From Enterobacter asburiae (GTDB lineage: Bacteria; Pseudomonadota; Gammaproteobacteria; Enterobacterales; Enterobacteriaceae), in the NCBI RefSeq assembly GCF_021440515.1, contig NZ_JAKCMV010000007.1, positions 46,570-110,569 on the forward strand: a stretch of 64,000 nt of DNA, given 5' to 3'. A program made the translations under genes and the position numbers. This document shows, piece after piece, positions 23,074-34,007 of the stretch. The notes beneath the pieces are model-generated. The model ran no database searches and had not been told where the DNA came from. It saw nothing but the letters and a program-made list of their open reading frames with translations. Position 1 is the stretch's first letter; the number at the start of each line of letters is the position of its first letter.

Positions 23074-24822
23074 TCATTCAGGGACTTGCGTATTGCGAGG
23101 CTCGGTTTCATCACTCTCTTTCCAGTATTTATGCCGCGTTGTCTTGCCAATACCGGGATTCATACTGTTTGTAGGGTCATTCTCGCGATAAAAACGCTTA
23201 AGCGTATCCGGGGCTTTATACAGATGGCCGACGTTATGCTCCGCAGGATATTGCGCGCCGCGTTCGTGCAGCAGGGCAAGCATCTGCTCTTTCAGCGCGT
23301 GGGCATCCACCCCTTTTTTCACGATGTAGTCCTGATGGAACACGTAGCACATGAAATGACCGTAATAGAGCTTATGCACCAGCTTGCTGTCGATTTCCGG
23401 CGGCAGATGCTCAAACCACTCGGTATCGTTACGGCGCAGGGCGATATCCAGCGCCAGAATATCCTCCACCTCGTCGGAATGTACCGCCTGATAGCGGATC
23501 GCCGCCCCCGCCGCCGCAAAGCGGTGCAGGAAGGCTTTGCTTCCTTCTTCTGGCGTACAGGCAAAGAAATCGCCCTCGGCGGTTTTGAAAAATTCGCTCA
23601 GCCAGGTCTGCGCCTCGTCGATACCGTCCCCGGCCATTTTCAGCAGCAGATGGTGCTCGTACTTATCGCGCCAGGTTTTCATACGTTCCGGTAAATGCGC
23701 CGGGAAGACGTTGCCGAGCTTCTGCATAAAGCGGTCGGTGAAGTGCGGCTTAAACAGCGGCACCTTATCCAGCATCGCGTCGGTGCGCCCCTTCATGGTG
23801 AAGAAGAACGGCATCTTGTCGGTGCCGAGCTTGTCGATCATCAGGAAGGTATCTTTGCCGTAGCGCTCGGCGATGTCGTAAATGTCCCGGTGCATATACT
23901 CGCCCGCCACCGGCAGGTGGGTGAACTCGCCGAGAATATGGCGGCGGATTTCGGTCAGCACCTCGGGCTGATTGGTGCCGATGTAAAACACCTGCTGCTT
24001 TTTCTCCGCCGGGAAGGTATCCAGACGCACCGCGAAGACCGCCAGCTTGCCCGCACAGCCGGAGGACTCAAACAGCCTGTCCGGATCGGCGTTATAGCGC
24101 GCCGGGGTATCGGCGTCAATATCGCGCACGCGGGTCACGTAGTCGTGGTCGTGCGCGTGGCGGCCGTCGTGCTGAACGTCGGTGTCCCGCACGCGGTCGT
24201 CGTCAAGCTTGCTGAGGATCTGCTCCGGCGTCACGCCTAAGTCGATCCCCAGATGGTTGACCAGCGTCAGCTTGCCGGTCTCGTCAATGCGGGCAAACAG
24301 CGACATCTCGGTATAGGCCGGGCCGCGCTGCACCAGCGAGCCGCCGGAGTTATTGCAGATCCCGCCAATCACCGATGCGCCAATGCACGAGGAGCCAATC
24401 ACCGAATGCGGCTCACGGCCCAGCGGCTTAAGGGCTTTTTCCAGCGAATAGAGGGTGGTGCCGGGGAAGGCGAGAACCTGCTCGCCTTTATCCAGCAGGT
24501 GCAGCTTGTCGAGGCGCAGGGTGCTGATAATCACGATGTCACGATCGTAATCGTTGCCGTTCGGCGTCGAGCCTTCGGTCAGGCCGGTATTGGCGGCCTG
24601 CATTAAAATAATCTTGTCGGCGGCGACGCAGGCGCTCAGTACGCGCCATAGCTCAAGCAGCGTGCCGGGGAAGACTACCGCCAGCGCGTCGCCCTGGCCG
24701 GAACGAAAGCCTTTGCGGTAGCGGGCGGTTTTAGCCGGGTCGGTAAGCAGGTGAGAGGAGCCAACCAGGCGCGACAGTTCGTGAATAAAAGTATTGTTAT
24801 CGTCAGTTCGAACAGAAGACAT
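23074..24822 (-). CDS. dld: Dld, quinone-dependent D-lactate dehydrogenase
   Basis: FAD-linked peripheral membrane enzyme that oxidises D-lactate to pyruvate and passes electrons to the quinone pool. 582 residues. The FAD-binding domain shows QAANTGLTEGSTPNGNDYDR and SCIGASVIGGICNNSGG; the C-terminal membrane-binding and cap regions match E. coli Dld. The open frame runs eight codons further up, but the ATG at 24822 has an AAGGAG site and gives the known N-terminus. It is divergent from bglX. Confidence 0.96.
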   Translation of the reverse strand: MSSVRTDDNNTFIHELSRLVGSSHLLTDPAKTARYRKGFRSGQGDALAVVFPGTLLELWRVLSACVAADKIILMQAANTGLTEGSTPNGNDYDRDIVIISTLRLDKLHLLDKGEQVLAFPGTTLYSLEKALKPLGREPHSVIGSSCIGASVIGGICNNSGGSLVQRGPAYTEMSLFARIDETGKLTLVNHLGIDLGVTPEQILSKLDDDRVRDTDVQHDGRHAHDHDYVTRVRDIDADTPARYNADPDRLFESSGCAGKLAVFAVRLDTFPAEKKQQVFYIGTNQPEVLTEIRRHILGEFTHLPVAGEYMHRDIYDIAERYGKDTFLMIDKLGTDKMPFFFTMKGRTDAMLDKVPLFKPHFTDRFMQKLGNVFPAHLPERMKTWRDKYEHHLLLKMAGDGIDEAQTWLSEFFKTAEGDFFACTPEEGSKAFLHRFAAAGAAIRYQAVHSDEVEDILALDIALRRNDTEWFEHLPPEIDSKLVHKLYYGHFMCYVFHQDYIVKKGVDAHALKEQMLALLHERGAQYPAEHNVGHLYKAPDTLKRFYRENDPTNSMNPGIGKTTRHKYWKESDETEPRNTQVPE

Positions 24823-25012
24823 CTTCCACTCCTTGTGGTGGGGCAAATTTCTCGCTGTAAAGCATAGCGCGATTAGCGGCTAAGGGTGCTGGTATTCATG
24901 AGAAAAATCAGAGAATAACCCTGCAACACGCAGAGGGTTTGTGGCACACTGCGCTTTTCACAGGGTCTGGCCGAGAACGTCCGGCGGTTATTGATGAGAG
25001 AGTAAATACGAC

Positions 25013-27310
25013 ATGAAATGGCTATGTTCTGTAGGTGTCGCCGTCAGCCTGGCGCTGCAACCTGCGCTGGCAGAGGGACTGTCTGGCAATCATCCCCTCA
25101 CGCCTGAAGCGCGGGATGCGTTTGTCTCCGAACTGCTCAAAAAAATGACGGTCGACGAGAAAATCGGTCAGCTCCGTCTTATCAGCGTGGGGCCGGATAA
25201 CCCGAAAGAGGCTATCCGCGAGATGATCAAAGAGAGCCAGGTAGGGGCGATTTTTAACACCGTCACCCGCCAGGATATCCGCGCGATGCAGGATCAGGTG
25301 ATGGAACTCAGCCGCCTGAAAATTCCGCTGTTCTTCGCTTTTGACGTGGTTCACGGCCAGCGCACCGTCTTCCCAATTAGCCTCGGCTTAGCCTCCTCCT
25401 TTAACCTCGACGCGGTGAAAACCGTGGGGCGCGTGTCGGCCTATGAAGCGGCAGACGACGGCCTGAACATGACCTGGGCGCCGATGGTCGACGTTTCCCG
25501 CGATCCGCGCTGGGGCCGCGCCTCGGAAGGCTTTGGTGAAGACACCTACCTGACCGCGACAATGGGTAAAACCATGGTCGAAGCGATGCAGGGTAAAAGC
25601 CCGGCGGATCGCTACTCGGTGATGACCAGCGTCAAACACTTTGCGGCCTACGGCGCGGTCGAGGGCGGTAAAGAGTACAACACCGTCGACATGAGCCCGC
25701 AGCGCCTGTTTAACGATTACATGCCGCCGTACAAAGCGGGGCTGGACGCGGGCAGCGGCGCGGTGATGGTGGCGCTGAACTCCCTCAACGGCACGCCAGC
25801 GACGTCCGATTCGTGGCTGCTGAAAGACGTGCTGCGCGACCTGTGGGGCTTTAAGGGCATCACCGTGTCCGACCACGGCGCGATCAAGGAGCTTATCAAG
25901 CACGGCACCGCCTCCGATCCGGAAGATGCGGTGCGCGTGGCGCTCAAGTCCGGCATCAACATGAGCATGAGCGACGAGTACTACAGCAAATACCTGCCGG
26001 ATCTGGTCAAGAACGGCAAGGTGACGATGGCGGAGCTGGACGACGCCACCCGTCACGTGCTGAACGTGAAATACGACATGGGGCTGTTTAACGATCCGTA
26101 CAGCCATCTGGGGCCGAAAGAGTCCGACCCGGCAGACACCAACGCCGAAAGCCGCCTGCATCGCAAAGAGGCCCGCGAGGTGGCGCGTGAAAGCCTGGTG
26201 CTGCTGAAAAACCGCCTCGACACGCTGCCGCTGAAAAAATCCGGCACCATCGCCGTGGTGGGCCCCCTGGCCGACAGCAAGCGCGACGTGATGGGCAGCT
26301 GGTCTGCCGCGGGCGTGGTCGATCAGTCCGTGACCGTCCTGACCGGCATCAGGAGCGCGGTGGGTGACAGCGCGAAAGTGGTGTACGCCAAAGGGGCGAA
26401 CGTCACGGACGATAAAGATATCGTCACCTTCCTCAATCAGTACGAAGAGGCGGTGAAGGTCGACTCCCGCACGCCGAAGGAGATGATTGACGAAGCCGTT
26501 AACGCCGCGAAGCAGTCCGACGTGGTCGTCGCGGTGGTAGGTGAAGCGCAGGGCATGGCGCACGAAGCGTCCAGCCGCACCGACATTAGCCTTCCGCAGA
26601 GCCAGCGCGATCTGATCGCTGCCCTGAAAGCCACCGGCAAGCCGCTGGTGCTGGTGCTGATGAACGGCCGTCCGCTGGCGCTGGTAAAAGAAGATCAGCA
26701 GGCTGACGCGATGCTGGAAACCTGGTTTGCAGGTACAGAGGGCGGTAACGCGATTGCCGACGTGCTGTTTGGCGATTACAACCCGTCCGGCAAGCTGCCG
26801 ATGTCCTTCCCGCGCTCCGTCGGGCAGATCCCGGTTTACTACAGCCACCTGAACACCGGTCGCCCGTATAACGCCGATAAGCCGAACAAGTACACCTCCC
26901 GCTACTTCGATGAAGCCAACGGCCCGCTGTATCCGTTTGGCTACGGTCTGAGCTACACCACCTTTACGGTGTCTGACGTGAAAATGTCCGCGCCGACCCT
27001 GAAGCGTGACGGCAACGTGACCGCCAGCGTCGAGGTGACCAACACCGGCAAGCGCGAAGGGGCCACGGTGATGCAGATGTACGTGCAGGACGTGACCGCC
27101 TCCATGAGCCGTCCGGTGAAACAGCTGCGCGGCTTCGAGAAAATCACCCTGAAGCCGGGCGAAACCAAAACCGTCAGCTTCCCGATCGACGTCGACGCGC
27201 TGAAGTTCTGGAACCAGCAGATGAAATACGATGCGGAGCCGGGCAAATTCAACGTGTTTATCGGCGTGGACTCTGCCCGCGTCAATAAAGGCGAGTTCGA
27301 ACTGCTGTAA
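25013..27310 (+). CDS. bglX: BglX, periplasmic beta-glucosidase, GH3
   Basis: A 765-residue periplasmic glycoside hydrolase family 3 enzyme that releases glucose from beta-glucosides. A signal peptide of about 20 residues ends at PALA. The catalytic nucleophile is Asp 287 in GITVSDHGAI. The C-terminal part is a fibronectin type III-like domain (VTNTGKREGATVMQMYVQD). Length equals the E. coli protein. It stands alone and has no link to the bgl operon 8 kb away except shared substrates. Confidence 0.96.
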   Translation: MKWLCSVGVAVSLALQPALAEGLSGNHPLTPEARDAFVSELLKKMTVDEKIGQLRLISVGPDNPKEAIREMIKESQVGAIFNTVTRQDIRAMQDQVMELSRLKIPLFFAFDVVHGQRTVFPISLGLASSFNLDAVKTVGRVSAYEAADDGLNMTWAPMVDVSRDPRWGRASEGFGEDTYLTATMGKTMVEAMQGKSPADRYSVMTSVKHFAAYGAVEGGKEYNTVDMSPQRLFNDYMPPYKAGLDAGSGAVMVALNSLNGTPATSDSWLLKDVLRDLWGFKGITVSDHGAIKELIKHGTASDPEDAVRVALKSGINMSMSDEYYSKYLPDLVKNGKVTMAELDDATRHVLNVKYDMGLFNDPYSHLGPKESDPADTNAESRLHRKEAREVARESLVLLKNRLDTLPLKKSGTIAVVGPLADSKRDVMGSWSAAGVVDQSVTVLTGIRSAVGDSAKVVYAKGANVTDDKDIVTFLNQYEEAVKVDSRTPKEMIDEAVNAAKQSDVVVAVVGEAQGMAHEASSRTDISLPQSQRDLIAALKATGKPLVLVLMNGRPLALVKEDQQADAMLETWFAGTEGGNAIADVLFGDYNPSGKLPMSFPRSVGQIPVYYSHLNTGRPYNADKPNKYTSRYFDEANGPLYPFGYGLSYTTFTVSDVKMSAPTLKRDGNVTASVEVTNTGKREGATVMQMYVQDVTASMSRPVKQLRGFEKITLKPGETKTVSFPIDVDALKFWNQQMKYDAEPGKFNVFIGVDSARVNKGEFELL

Positions 27311-27321
27311 TCCTTCCCCCT

Positions 27322-27346
27322 GCATCCCCCGACCTCCGGGGGATGC
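27322..27346 (+). terminator. Terminator of bglX
   Basis: Stem GCATCCCCC (27322-27330) / GGGGGATGC (27338-27346) with a 7-base loop, followed by TTCTTAACTT. A stable stem with an imperfect T-run. Confidence 0.72.
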
Positions 27347-27452
27347 TTCTTAACTTATGCTAAAAAGGCATTTTGACGGTTAACTTCCCCGTTTTAAGCT
27401 ACGCTTTTCTCTCAAGCCTCTGAAATAGGCAGCAAAAATTGGGGATAGCGGA

Positions 27453-28370
27453 ATGACGATTACAAAGGGGATGTTGGGATCTGCGGCCCTGCTGGCGGCG
27501 CTGAGTTTGCCGTTACAGGCGGCGGAGCCGGTGAAGGTGGGATCGAAGATTGATACCGAAGGCGCACTGCTCGGCAATATTATTTTGCAGGTGCTGGAAA
27601 GCCACGGGGTCAAAACGGTCAATAAAGTGCAGCTTGGCACCACGCCTGTGGTGCGCGGGGCAATTACCTCCGGCGAGCTGGATATCTACCCGGAATATAC
27701 CGGCAACGGTGCGTTCTTCTTCAAAGATGAAAACGATCCGGCCTGGAAAAACGCCAAAACCGGCTACGAAAAAGTGAAAAAGCTGGATGCAGAACAGAAC
27801 AAGCTGGTCTGGCTGACCCCGGCTCCGGCCAATAACACCTGGACCATTGCGGTTCGCAAAGATATTGCCGAAAAGGGCAAACTGACTTCTCTTGAGGATC
27901 TGAGCCGCTATCTGAAAGAGAAGGGCGAGTTCAAGCTGGCGGCCTCCGCCGAGTTTATCGAACGTGCTGACGCGCTGCCCGCTTTCGAAAAAGCGTATAA
28001 CTTCAAGCTCGACCAGAGCCAGCTGCTGTCGCTGGCCGGGGGCGATACGGCGGTGACGATTAAAGCCGCCGCGCAGCAGACCTCCGGCGTGAACGCGGCG
28101 ATGGCCTACGGCACCGATGGCCCGGTGGCGGCGCTGGGTCTGCAAACCCTGACCGATCCGAAAGGCGTCCAGCCAATTTACTCCCCAACCCCGGTTGTGC
28201 GTGAAGCGACGCTGAAGGCCTACCCGGAGCTTGAAACATGGCTCAAGCCGGTGTTCGAAAAACTGGATGAGAAAACGCTGCAACAGCTTAACGCCAGTAT
28301 TGCGGTTGAGGGGCTGGATGCCAAAAAAGTGGCAGCCGACTTCCTGAAACAACAAGGGCTTGTGAAGTAA
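27453..28370 (+). CDS. osmF: OsmF, periplasmic binding protein of the YehWXY ABC transporter
   Basis: A 305-residue periplasmic substrate-binding protein of the OpuAC/glycine betaine type (also called YehZ). A signal peptide of about 23 residues ends at LPLQA; the mature part begins [20 protein letters not shown]. In E. coli and Salmonella OsmF-YehYXW is RpoS-dependent, induced by osmotic stress and stationary phase, with low affinity for glycine betaine. It opens the four-gene operon. Confidence 0.95.
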   Translation: MTITKGMLGSAALLAALSLPLQAAEPVKVGSKIDTEGALLGNIILQVLESHGVKTVNKVQLGTTPVVRGAITSGELDIYPEYTGNGAFFFKDENDPAWKNAKTGYEKVKKLDAEQNKLVWLTPAPANNTWTIAVRKDIAEKGKLTSLEDLSRYLKEKGEFKLAASAEFIERADALPAFEKAYNFKLDQSQLLSLAGGDTAVTIKAAAQQTSGVNAAMAYGTDGPVAALGLQTLTDPKGVQPIYSPTPVVREATLKAYPELETWLKPVFEKLDEKTLQQLNASIAVEGLDAKKVAADFLKQQGLVK

Positions 28371-28381
28371 CAGGACAGGAT

Positions 28382-29536
28382 GTGCCGATAAAATGTCATA
28401 ACCGCGTGCTGCTGCTGTTGGCGATCGTCGCCATTGCAGCCGCCGCGCTGCCCTTTGTAAGCGTTGCGCCCAACCGCCTGGTCTCGGGGGAAGGGCGCGC
28501 CCTCTGGCAGCTCTGGTCGTTTACCCCCGTTCTGCTGCTCGCGGTGCTCTGCGCGCTGGTGGCCCTGGCTTTTACGCCGGGACGCGCCGCGCGCTGGCTC
28601 ACGCTTATCCTCAGCGAAGGGCTGTTTATTGGGCTTTTCTGGAGCGCGGGGCTGGCGGCAACGGCGATGATCTCCGCCGAAAGCCCGCTGGCGCGCACCT
28701 CCATCGGCAGCGGCCTGTGGCTGTGGCTCGCCCTGTGCCTGCTGGCCAGCAGCGATGCCATTCGCCGCCTGACGCCGCATCCCGTATGGCGCTGGGTGCT
28801 GAACGCGCAAATCTGGCTTGTCCCGCTGTTTCTGCTGTTCAGCGGCGAGCTGAATGCGCTGTCGCTGCTAAAAGAGTACGCCAACCGCCAGGAGATCTTT
28901 GACGACGCGCTGGCGCAACACCTGACCATTCTGTTCGGCACGCTGGCGCCGGCGCTGCTGATTGGCGTGCCGCTCGGGGTCTGGTGCTATCGCCACCCCG
29001 CGCGTCAGGGCGGTATTTTTGCGCTGCTGAACGTTATCCAGACCATTCCGTCCGTAGCGCTGTTTGGCCTGCTCATCGCGCCGCTGGCCGGGCTGGTGAA
29101 ATCCTTCCCGCTGCTCTCCACGCTCGGCATCGCAGGAACCGGGTTAACGCCCGCGCTGATCGCTCTGGTGCTGTACGCGCTACTGCCGCTGGTGCGCGGC
29201 GTGGTGGCGGGGCTGAGTCAGGTATCAGCCGACGTGCTGGAAAGCGCGAAGGCGATGGGCATGAGCACCCGCCAGTGCTTCTGGAAGGTGCAGCTGCCGA
29301 TTGCGCTGCCGTTATTACTGCGCAGCCTGCGGGTGGTGGCGGTACAAACGGTCGGGATGGCGGTGATCGCGGCGCTGATTGGCGCTGGCGGATTTGGTGC
29401 GCTGGTGTTCCAGGGATTGCTCAGCAGCGCGCTGGATCTGGTGCTGCTTGGCGTGGTTCCCGCCATTGCCCTGGCGGTGGTGATTGATGCGCTGTTTGCC
29501 CTGTGGCTCGCGCTGCTCGGGGGAGAGGGACGATGA
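28382..29536 (+). CDS. yehY: YehY, ABC transporter permease of the Osm/Yeh system
   Basis: A 384-residue membrane permease. The first half has extra hydrophobic segments, and the second half is the BPD_transp_1 domain with the loop [20 protein letters not shown]. Start is GTG at 28382, after ACAGGAT; the ATG at 28380 in another frame runs straight into a stop, so GTG is the best choice. The gene begins 11 bases after osmF and overlaps yehX by 4 bases. Confidence 0.93.
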   Translation: MPIKCHNRVLLLLAIVAIAAAALPFVSVAPNRLVSGEGRALWQLWSFTPVLLLAVLCALVALAFTPGRAARWLTLILSEGLFIGLFWSAGLAATAMISAESPLARTSIGSGLWLWLALCLLASSDAIRRLTPHPVWRWVLNAQIWLVPLFLLFSGELNALSLLKEYANRQEIFDDALAQHLTILFGTLAPALLIGVPLGVWCYRHPARQGGIFALLNVIQTIPSVALFGLLIAPLAGLVKSFPLLSTLGIAGTGLTPALIALVLYALLPLVRGVVAGLSQVSADVLESAKAMGMSTRQCFWKVQLPIALPLLLRSLRVVAVQTVGMAVIAALIGAGGFGALVFQGLLSSALDLVLLGVVPAIALAVVIDALFALWLALLGGEGR

Positions 29537-30483
29537 TTGAATTTCATGATGTAAGCAAAAACTTTGCCGGTCACGCGGCGGTCAGCCACCTCAATCTCAA
29601 TTTTGAGGAGGGGGCGTTTTCCGTGCTGATTGGCACCTCCGGGTCGGGAAAATCCACCACCCTGAAGATGATCAACCGGCTGGTGGAGCACGACAGCGGC
29701 CAGATCCGCTTCGCCGGAGAGGAGATCCGCTCGCTGCCGGTGCTGGAGCTGCGCCGCCGCATGGGCTACGCCATCCAGTCCATCGGCCTCTTTCCGCACT
29801 GGACGGTGGCGCAGAATATCGCCACGGTGCCGCAGCTGGAAAAATGGACGCGGCAGAAAACCGACGCCCGCGTGGACGAGCTGATGGCGCTGCTCGGGTT
29901 AGATCCGAGCCTGCGCGAGCGCTATCCGCACCAGCTTTCCGGCGGTCAGCAGCAGCGCGTCGGGGTGGCGCGCGCGCTGGCGGCCAATCCGCAGGTATTG
30001 CTGATGGACGAGCCGTTCGGCGCGCTGGATCCGGTAACGCGCAGCGCGTTGCAGGCGGAGATGACGCGTATCCATAAAATACTCGGGCGCACGATAATCC
30101 TCGTGACCCACGATATTGACGAGGCGCTGAGGCTCGCGGATCGCCTGGTATTAATGGATAACGGTGAAGTTATCCAGCAGGGCACGCCGCTGGAGATCCT
30201 CACCCGTCCGGCGAACGATTTCGTGAGTGAGTTTTTCGGGCGCAGCGAGCTGGGCGTTCGGCTCCTCTCCCTGCGTACCGTCGGGGATTACATGCGCCGC
30301 GAGGGCGTGCAGGCGCCGGGTGAGCCCTTGCTCCATCACATGAGCCTGCGCGATGCGCTGTCGGCGTTTGTGGCGCACCAGTGCGACGCGCTGCCCGTTA
30401 CGGATGCGCAGGGCGCACCGTGCGGGACGCTCTATTTCCGTGATTTGCTGGCCGGGGAGGTGACGCGTGAAGTGGGTGCGTGA
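29533..30483 (+). CDS. yehX: YehX, ABC transporter ATPase of the Osm/Yeh system
   Basis: A 316-residue ATPase of the betaine/proline uptake family. Walker A is [10 protein letters not shown], the signature [15 protein letters not shown], and Walker [12 protein letters not shown]. After about residue 240 a CBS-like region begins, including [20 protein letters not shown]. The ATG at 29533 overlaps the yehY stop (ATGA). A longer frame begins at 29503 but would lie inside yehY without a ribosome site. Confidence 0.93.
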   Translation: MIEFHDVSKNFAGHAAVSHLNLNFEEGAFSVLIGTSGSGKSTTLKMINRLVEHDSGQIRFAGEEIRSLPVLELRRRMGYAIQSIGLFPHWTVAQNIATVPQLEKWTRQKTDARVDELMALLGLDPSLRERYPHQLSGGQQQRVGVARALAANPQVLLMDEPFGALDPVTRSALQAEMTRIHKILGRTIILVTHDIDEALRLADRLVLMDNGEVIQQGTPLEILTRPANDFVSEFFGRSELGVRLLSLRTVGDYMRREGVQAPGEPLLHHMSLRDALSAFVAHQCDALPVTDAQGAPCGTLYFRDLLAGEVTREVGA

Positions 30484-31204
30484 TCCGCTGCTCTGGCTGG
30501 TGGGATTGTTTGTCCTGCTGCTGTTTCTGATGCCCTACAGCGCCGGGGTGTTCAACGCGCTCTTTCCGGGGCTGCCGCGTCCGGTTTATCAGCAGGAGAG
30601 CTTTATTAATCTGACCCTGGCGCACTTCTGGCTGGTGGCGGTGTCCAGCGTCTTTGCCATTGCTATCGGCGTGGGGGCCGGGATTGCGGTGACGCGTACG
30701 GCTGGCCGGGAGTTTCGCCCGCTGGTGGAAACCATCGCCGCAATTGGCCAGACGTTTCCGCCCGTCGCGGTGCTGGCGATTGCGGTGCCGGTTATTGGCT
30801 TTGGTCAGCAGCCTGCCATTATTGCGCTGATTTTATACGGCGTGCTGCCCATTTTGCAGGGCACGCTGGCGGGGCTGTCGGCCGTACCGGCCTCGGTCAC
30901 GAGCGTGGCGCAGGGGATGGGGATGAGCGCCTGGCAGCGGCTTCGTCACGTCGAGCTGCCGCTGGCCGCGCCGGTGATTATCGCGGGGATCCGCACGTCG
31001 GTGATTATCAACATCGGGACCGCGACCATTGCCTCGACCGTCGGGGCGAATACGCTGGGGACGCCGATCATTATCGGCTTAAGCGGGTTTAATACGGCCT
31101 ACATCGTTCAGGGGGCGATTCTGGTTGCGCTTGCCGCAATCCTGGTCGATCGCGGGTTTGAGCGCCTGGCGCTTTACCTCAGCCGACACCGCCGCGAACA
31201 ATAA
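30467..31204 (+). CDS. yehW: YehW, second ABC transporter permease of the Osm/Yeh system
   Basis: A 245-residue permease, BPD_transp_1 family, with the cytoplasmic coupling loop [20 protein letters not shown]. The start is GTG at 30467 after GGGGAGGTGAC, 17 bases inside the end of yehX. With YehY it forms the membrane channel of the transporter. It ends over the oppositely read small gene yohO by 26 bases. Confidence 0.93.
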   Translation: MKWVRDPLLWLVGLFVLLLFLMPYSAGVFNALFPGLPRPVYQQESFINLTLAHFWLVAVSSVFAIAIGVGAGIAVTRTAGREFRPLVETIAAIGQTFPPVAVLAIAVPVIGFGQQPAIIALILYGVLPILQGTLAGLSAVPASVTSVAQGMGMSAWQRLRHVELPLAAPVIIAGIRTSVIINIGTATIASTVGANTLGTPIIIGLSGFNTAYIVQGAILVALAAILVDRGFERLALYLSRHRREQ

Positions 31205-31292
31205 ATGAGTAGCCCGCCAGCATCACGCCGCCGATGCCGCTCACGGCCATCAGGACAAAAAGGGTAATTACGGCCAGTTTGGTTGCCTTCAT
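31179..31292 (-). CDS. yohO: YohO, 37-residue membrane protein
   Basis: The minus strand encodes a 37-residue single-helix protein beginning [19 protein letters not shown] and continuing [18 protein letters not shown], closely similar to E. coli YohO (DUF2556). AGGAG lies 6 bases before the ATG at 31292; a second ATG one codon upstream (31295) is only 3 bases from it. Its 3' end overlaps the yehW 3' end. The E. coli gene sits in the same place between mlrA and yehW. Function is unknown. Confidence 0.88.
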   Translation of the reverse strand: MKATKLAVITLFVLMAVSGIGGVMLAGYSFIVRGGVG

Positions 31293-31361
31293 CATGTGCT
31301 CCTGTTGTTAACGGAACAATTATACGGTGAAGCGCAGCTGTTAATGAACCATTAAATGCCG

Positions 31362-32102
31362 TTACGACCCATTCGGGCCAAGGGGATACACCGGGTAACC
31401 GTGTTCGCGCCACTCCGTCAGCAGCTGCTGCTGTGAGGCGGACGGCACCTCACCGCACCAGACCAGCAGCGTCTGGCCGTCGAAAAACTCAGGCCGCAGC
31501 TGCGCCAGCGAGTGCGCCAGCACGTCAACGCGCCAGCCCTTCTGGGTGGCGATCCACGCTTCCAGCCACAGGCGCGTGGTGTCGTGAACGTTCCAGCCGA
31601 CCACCAGCGCGTCTTTGCCGTTTTTGTTGCGCGCCGAGGCAAGGCAGACGGAAATGTAGTTAATCAGCACTCCGTCGAGCATGCTCAACAGCGCCTGGAG
31701 CGTGGACTGCTGGCACTGAAGACGGCGGCGAAGAGGGATAAACAGATGGGTAATAAGGGTTTGCGCCGGGTGGTCGCGCCCTTGCTCTTTGATCCAGGCG
31801 CGCAGGCGTTGCAGATTACCCGCCTGGAGCAATCGCAGCAGGGTCTCCTGCTGTTCGCGCCAGATGTGCCGGGTGTCGGGATCGTCCTCGCTCAGCAGCG
31901 ATTTGACTTTTCCCACCTGAACGCCGTTGTCGATCCAGCTTTTGATCTCGCGGATCCGGTCGATATCCGCCTCGTTAAACAGGCGATGTCCGCCGTCTGT
32001 CCTCTGCGGTTTGAGTAATCCGTATCGTCGCTGCCACGCCCGTAGGGTTACGGGATTGATATCACAAAGGAGTGCCACTTCACCGATTGTGTAAAGCGCC
32101 AT
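31362..32102 (-). CDS. mlrA: MlrA, MerR-like activator of csgD
   Basis: A 246-residue regulator with an N-terminal MerR-type winged helix domain (MALYTIGEVALLCDINPVTL then RAWQRRYGLLKPQ) and a C-terminal effector domain unlike classical MerR proteins. In E. coli and Salmonella MlrA activates csgD and so curli and biofilm matrix production, under RpoS. The ATG at 32102 matches the known start; an upstream GTG would add seven residues. The domain at about residues 75-240 is conserved with E. coli and ends differently only in the last few residues. Confidence 0.95.
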   Translation of the reverse strand: MALYTIGEVALLCDINPVTLRAWQRRYGLLKPQRTDGGHRLFNEADIDRIREIKSWIDNGVQVGKVKSLLSEDDPDTRHIWREQQETLLRLLQAGNLQRLRAWIKEQGRDHPAQTLITHLFIPLRRRLQCQQSTLQALLSMLDGVLINYISVCLASARNKNGKDALVVGWNVHDTTRLWLEAWIATQKGWRVDVLAHSLAQLRPEFFDGQTLLVWCGEVPSASQQQLLTEWREHGYPVYPLGPNGS

Positions 32103-32321
32103 ATTCTTCGCCCCCTGGCTCACGCATCCCAGCTTAACTGTAGACCCAGTTTGCCGAACCAGGAAATATTGGCGACTTTTTGCACAAATTAGTCAAAGGG
32201 TGGCCTAAATTCGGCAAAAGATGTGATACCGGGCACGAATTACACCTTTTTTGGTGTGCTTCAAAGAAAGTTTAATCGCATCAGTGTATGTTACGCGTTT
32301 TTGAAAATGTGCGGTTTGTGT

Positions 32322-34007
32322 ATGTACGAGTTTAACCTGGTGTTACTGCTTCTCCAGCAGATGTGCGTGTTCCTGGTCATCGCCTGGTTGATGAGTAAAA
32401 CGCGCCTGTTCATTCCGCTGATGCAGGTCACCGTTCGTCTGCCACACAAGCTGCTTTGCTACGTTACCTTCTCCATTTTCTGCATTCTGGGTACTTACCT
32501 GGGGCTGCACATCGAAGATTCCATCGCCAACACCCGCGCCATTGGCGCCGTGATGGGCGGCCTGCTCGGCGGCCCGCTGGTGGGCGGGCTGGTGGGGTTA
32601 ACCGGCGGTCTGCACCGTTACTCTATGGGCGGCATGACGGCCCTGAGCTGCATGATCTCGACCATCGTCGAAGGGCTGCTGGGCGGCCTGGTTCATAGCT
32701 ACATGATCAAGCGCGGTCGCCCGGATAAAGTCTTTAGCCCGCTCACCGCCGGGGCGATTACCTTTGTGGCGGAACTGGTGCAGATGATGATTATCCTGCT
32801 GATCGCCCGCCCGTTCCAGGACGCGCTGCATCTGGTGGGCAGCATTGCCGCGCCGATGATGGTGACCAACACCGTGGGGGCAGCGCTCTTTATGCGCATC
32901 CTGCTCGACAAACGCGCCATGTTTGAGAAATACACCTCGGCCTTTTCCGCCACCGCGCTGAAGGTGGCGGCCTCGACCGAGGGGATCCTGCGCCAGGGGT
33001 TTAACGAAGAGAACAGCATGAAGGTGGCGCAGGTGCTGTATCAGGAGCTGGATATCGGCGCGGTTGCCATCACCGATCGCGAGAAGCTGCTGGCCTTTAC
33101 CGGCACCGGGGACGACCACCATCTGCCGGGCCGACCGATTTCGTCCACCTACACGCTACGCGCCATCGAAACCGGTGAGGTAGTCTATGCCGACGGTAAC
33201 GAAGTGCCGTACCGCTGCTCGCTGCATCCCCAGTGCAAGCTGGGCTCCACGCTGGTGATCCCCCTGCGCGGTGAAAATCAGCATGTGATGGGCACCATCA
33301 AGCTCTACGAAGCGAAAAATCGCCTGTTCAGCTCCATCAACCGCACGCTGGGGGAGGGGATTGCGCAGCTTTTGTCGGCGCAGATCCTGGCCGGGCAGTA
33401 TGAACGGCAAAAAGCGCTGCTGACCCAGTCGGAGATCAAGCTGCTGCACGCTCAGGTGAATCCGCACTTCCTGTTTAACGCGCTGAATACGCTGAAAGCG
33501 GTGATCCGCCGCGACAGCGACCAGGCGGCGCAGCTGGTGCAGTTTTTGTCGACCTTCTTTCGCAAGAACCTTAAGCGGCCGTCCGAGATTGTGACGCTGG
33601 CCGATGAGGTGGAGCACGTGAACGCCTATCTGCAAATCGAGCAGGCGCGTTTTCAGTCGCGCTTGCAGGTGTCGCTTTCGGTTCCGGACGAGCTGGCGTA
33701 TCAGCATCTTCCGGCCTTTACCCTGCAACCGATTGTGGAAAACGCCATCAAGCACGGCACCTCGCAGCTGCTCGGCACCGGGGAGATCACTATTTCCGCC
33801 AGCCGTTTTAACCACCATCTGGTGCTGGATATTGAAGACAACGCCGGGCTGTATCAGCCGAGCGCCTCGGGCGGGCTAGGCATGAGCCTGGTGGACAAGC
33901 GGCTTCGCGCCCACTTCGGTGATGACTGCGGCATCACCGTGGCCTGCGAGCCGGACCGATTTACCCGCATTACTTTACGACTACCGCTGGAGGAGAACGC
34001 ATGTTGA
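32322..34007 (+). CDS. btsS: BtsS, pyruvate-sensing histidine kinase (LytS type)
   Basis: A 561-residue membrane sensor kinase, also called YehU. The N-terminal part has several membrane helices (5TMR-LYT type), then a GAF-like domain, then the LytS kinase box with the phosphorylated His in [17 protein letters not shown] and an HATPase region ([13 protein letters not shown]). BtsS responds to external pyruvate and with BtsR switches on the pyruvate transporter gene btsT, which is not in this window. The open frame runs 33 codons further up, but the ATG at 32322 gives exactly the E. coli length. It overlaps btsR by 7 bases. Confidence 0.95.
   Translation: MYEFNLVLLLLQQMCVFLVIAWLMSKTRLFIPLMQVTVRLPHKLLCYVTFSIFCILGTYLGLHIEDSIANTRAIGAVMGGLLGGPLVGGLVGLTGGLHRYSMGGMTALSCMISTIVEGLLGGLVHSYMIKRGRPDKVFSPLTAGAITFVAELVQMMIILLIARPFQDALHLVGSIAAPMMVTNTVGAALFMRILLDKRAMFEKYTSAFSATALKVAASTEGILRQGFNEENSMKVAQVLYQELDIGAVAITDREKLLAFTGTGDDHHLPGRPISSTYTLRAIETGEVVYADGNEVPYRCSLHPQCKLGSTLVIPLRGENQHVMGTIKLYEAKNRLFSSINRTLGEGIAQLLSAQILAGQYERQKALLTQSEIKLLHAQVNPHFLFNALNTLKAVIRRDSDQAAQLVQFLSTFFRKNLKRPSEIVTLADEVEHVNAYLQIEQARFQSRLQVSLSVPDELAYQHLPAFTLQPIVENAIKHGTSQLLGTGEITISASRFNHHLVLDIEDNAGLYQPSASGGLGMSLVDKRLRAHFGDDCGITVACEPDRFTRITLRLPLEENAC

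Noticed and set aside
25388..27325. Very long minus-strand open frame (645 codons) opposite bglX
   Set aside because: It mirrors the codon phase of bglX, has histidine/arginine/valine-rich composition typical of antisense frames in GC-rich genes, and shows no domain or ribosome site.
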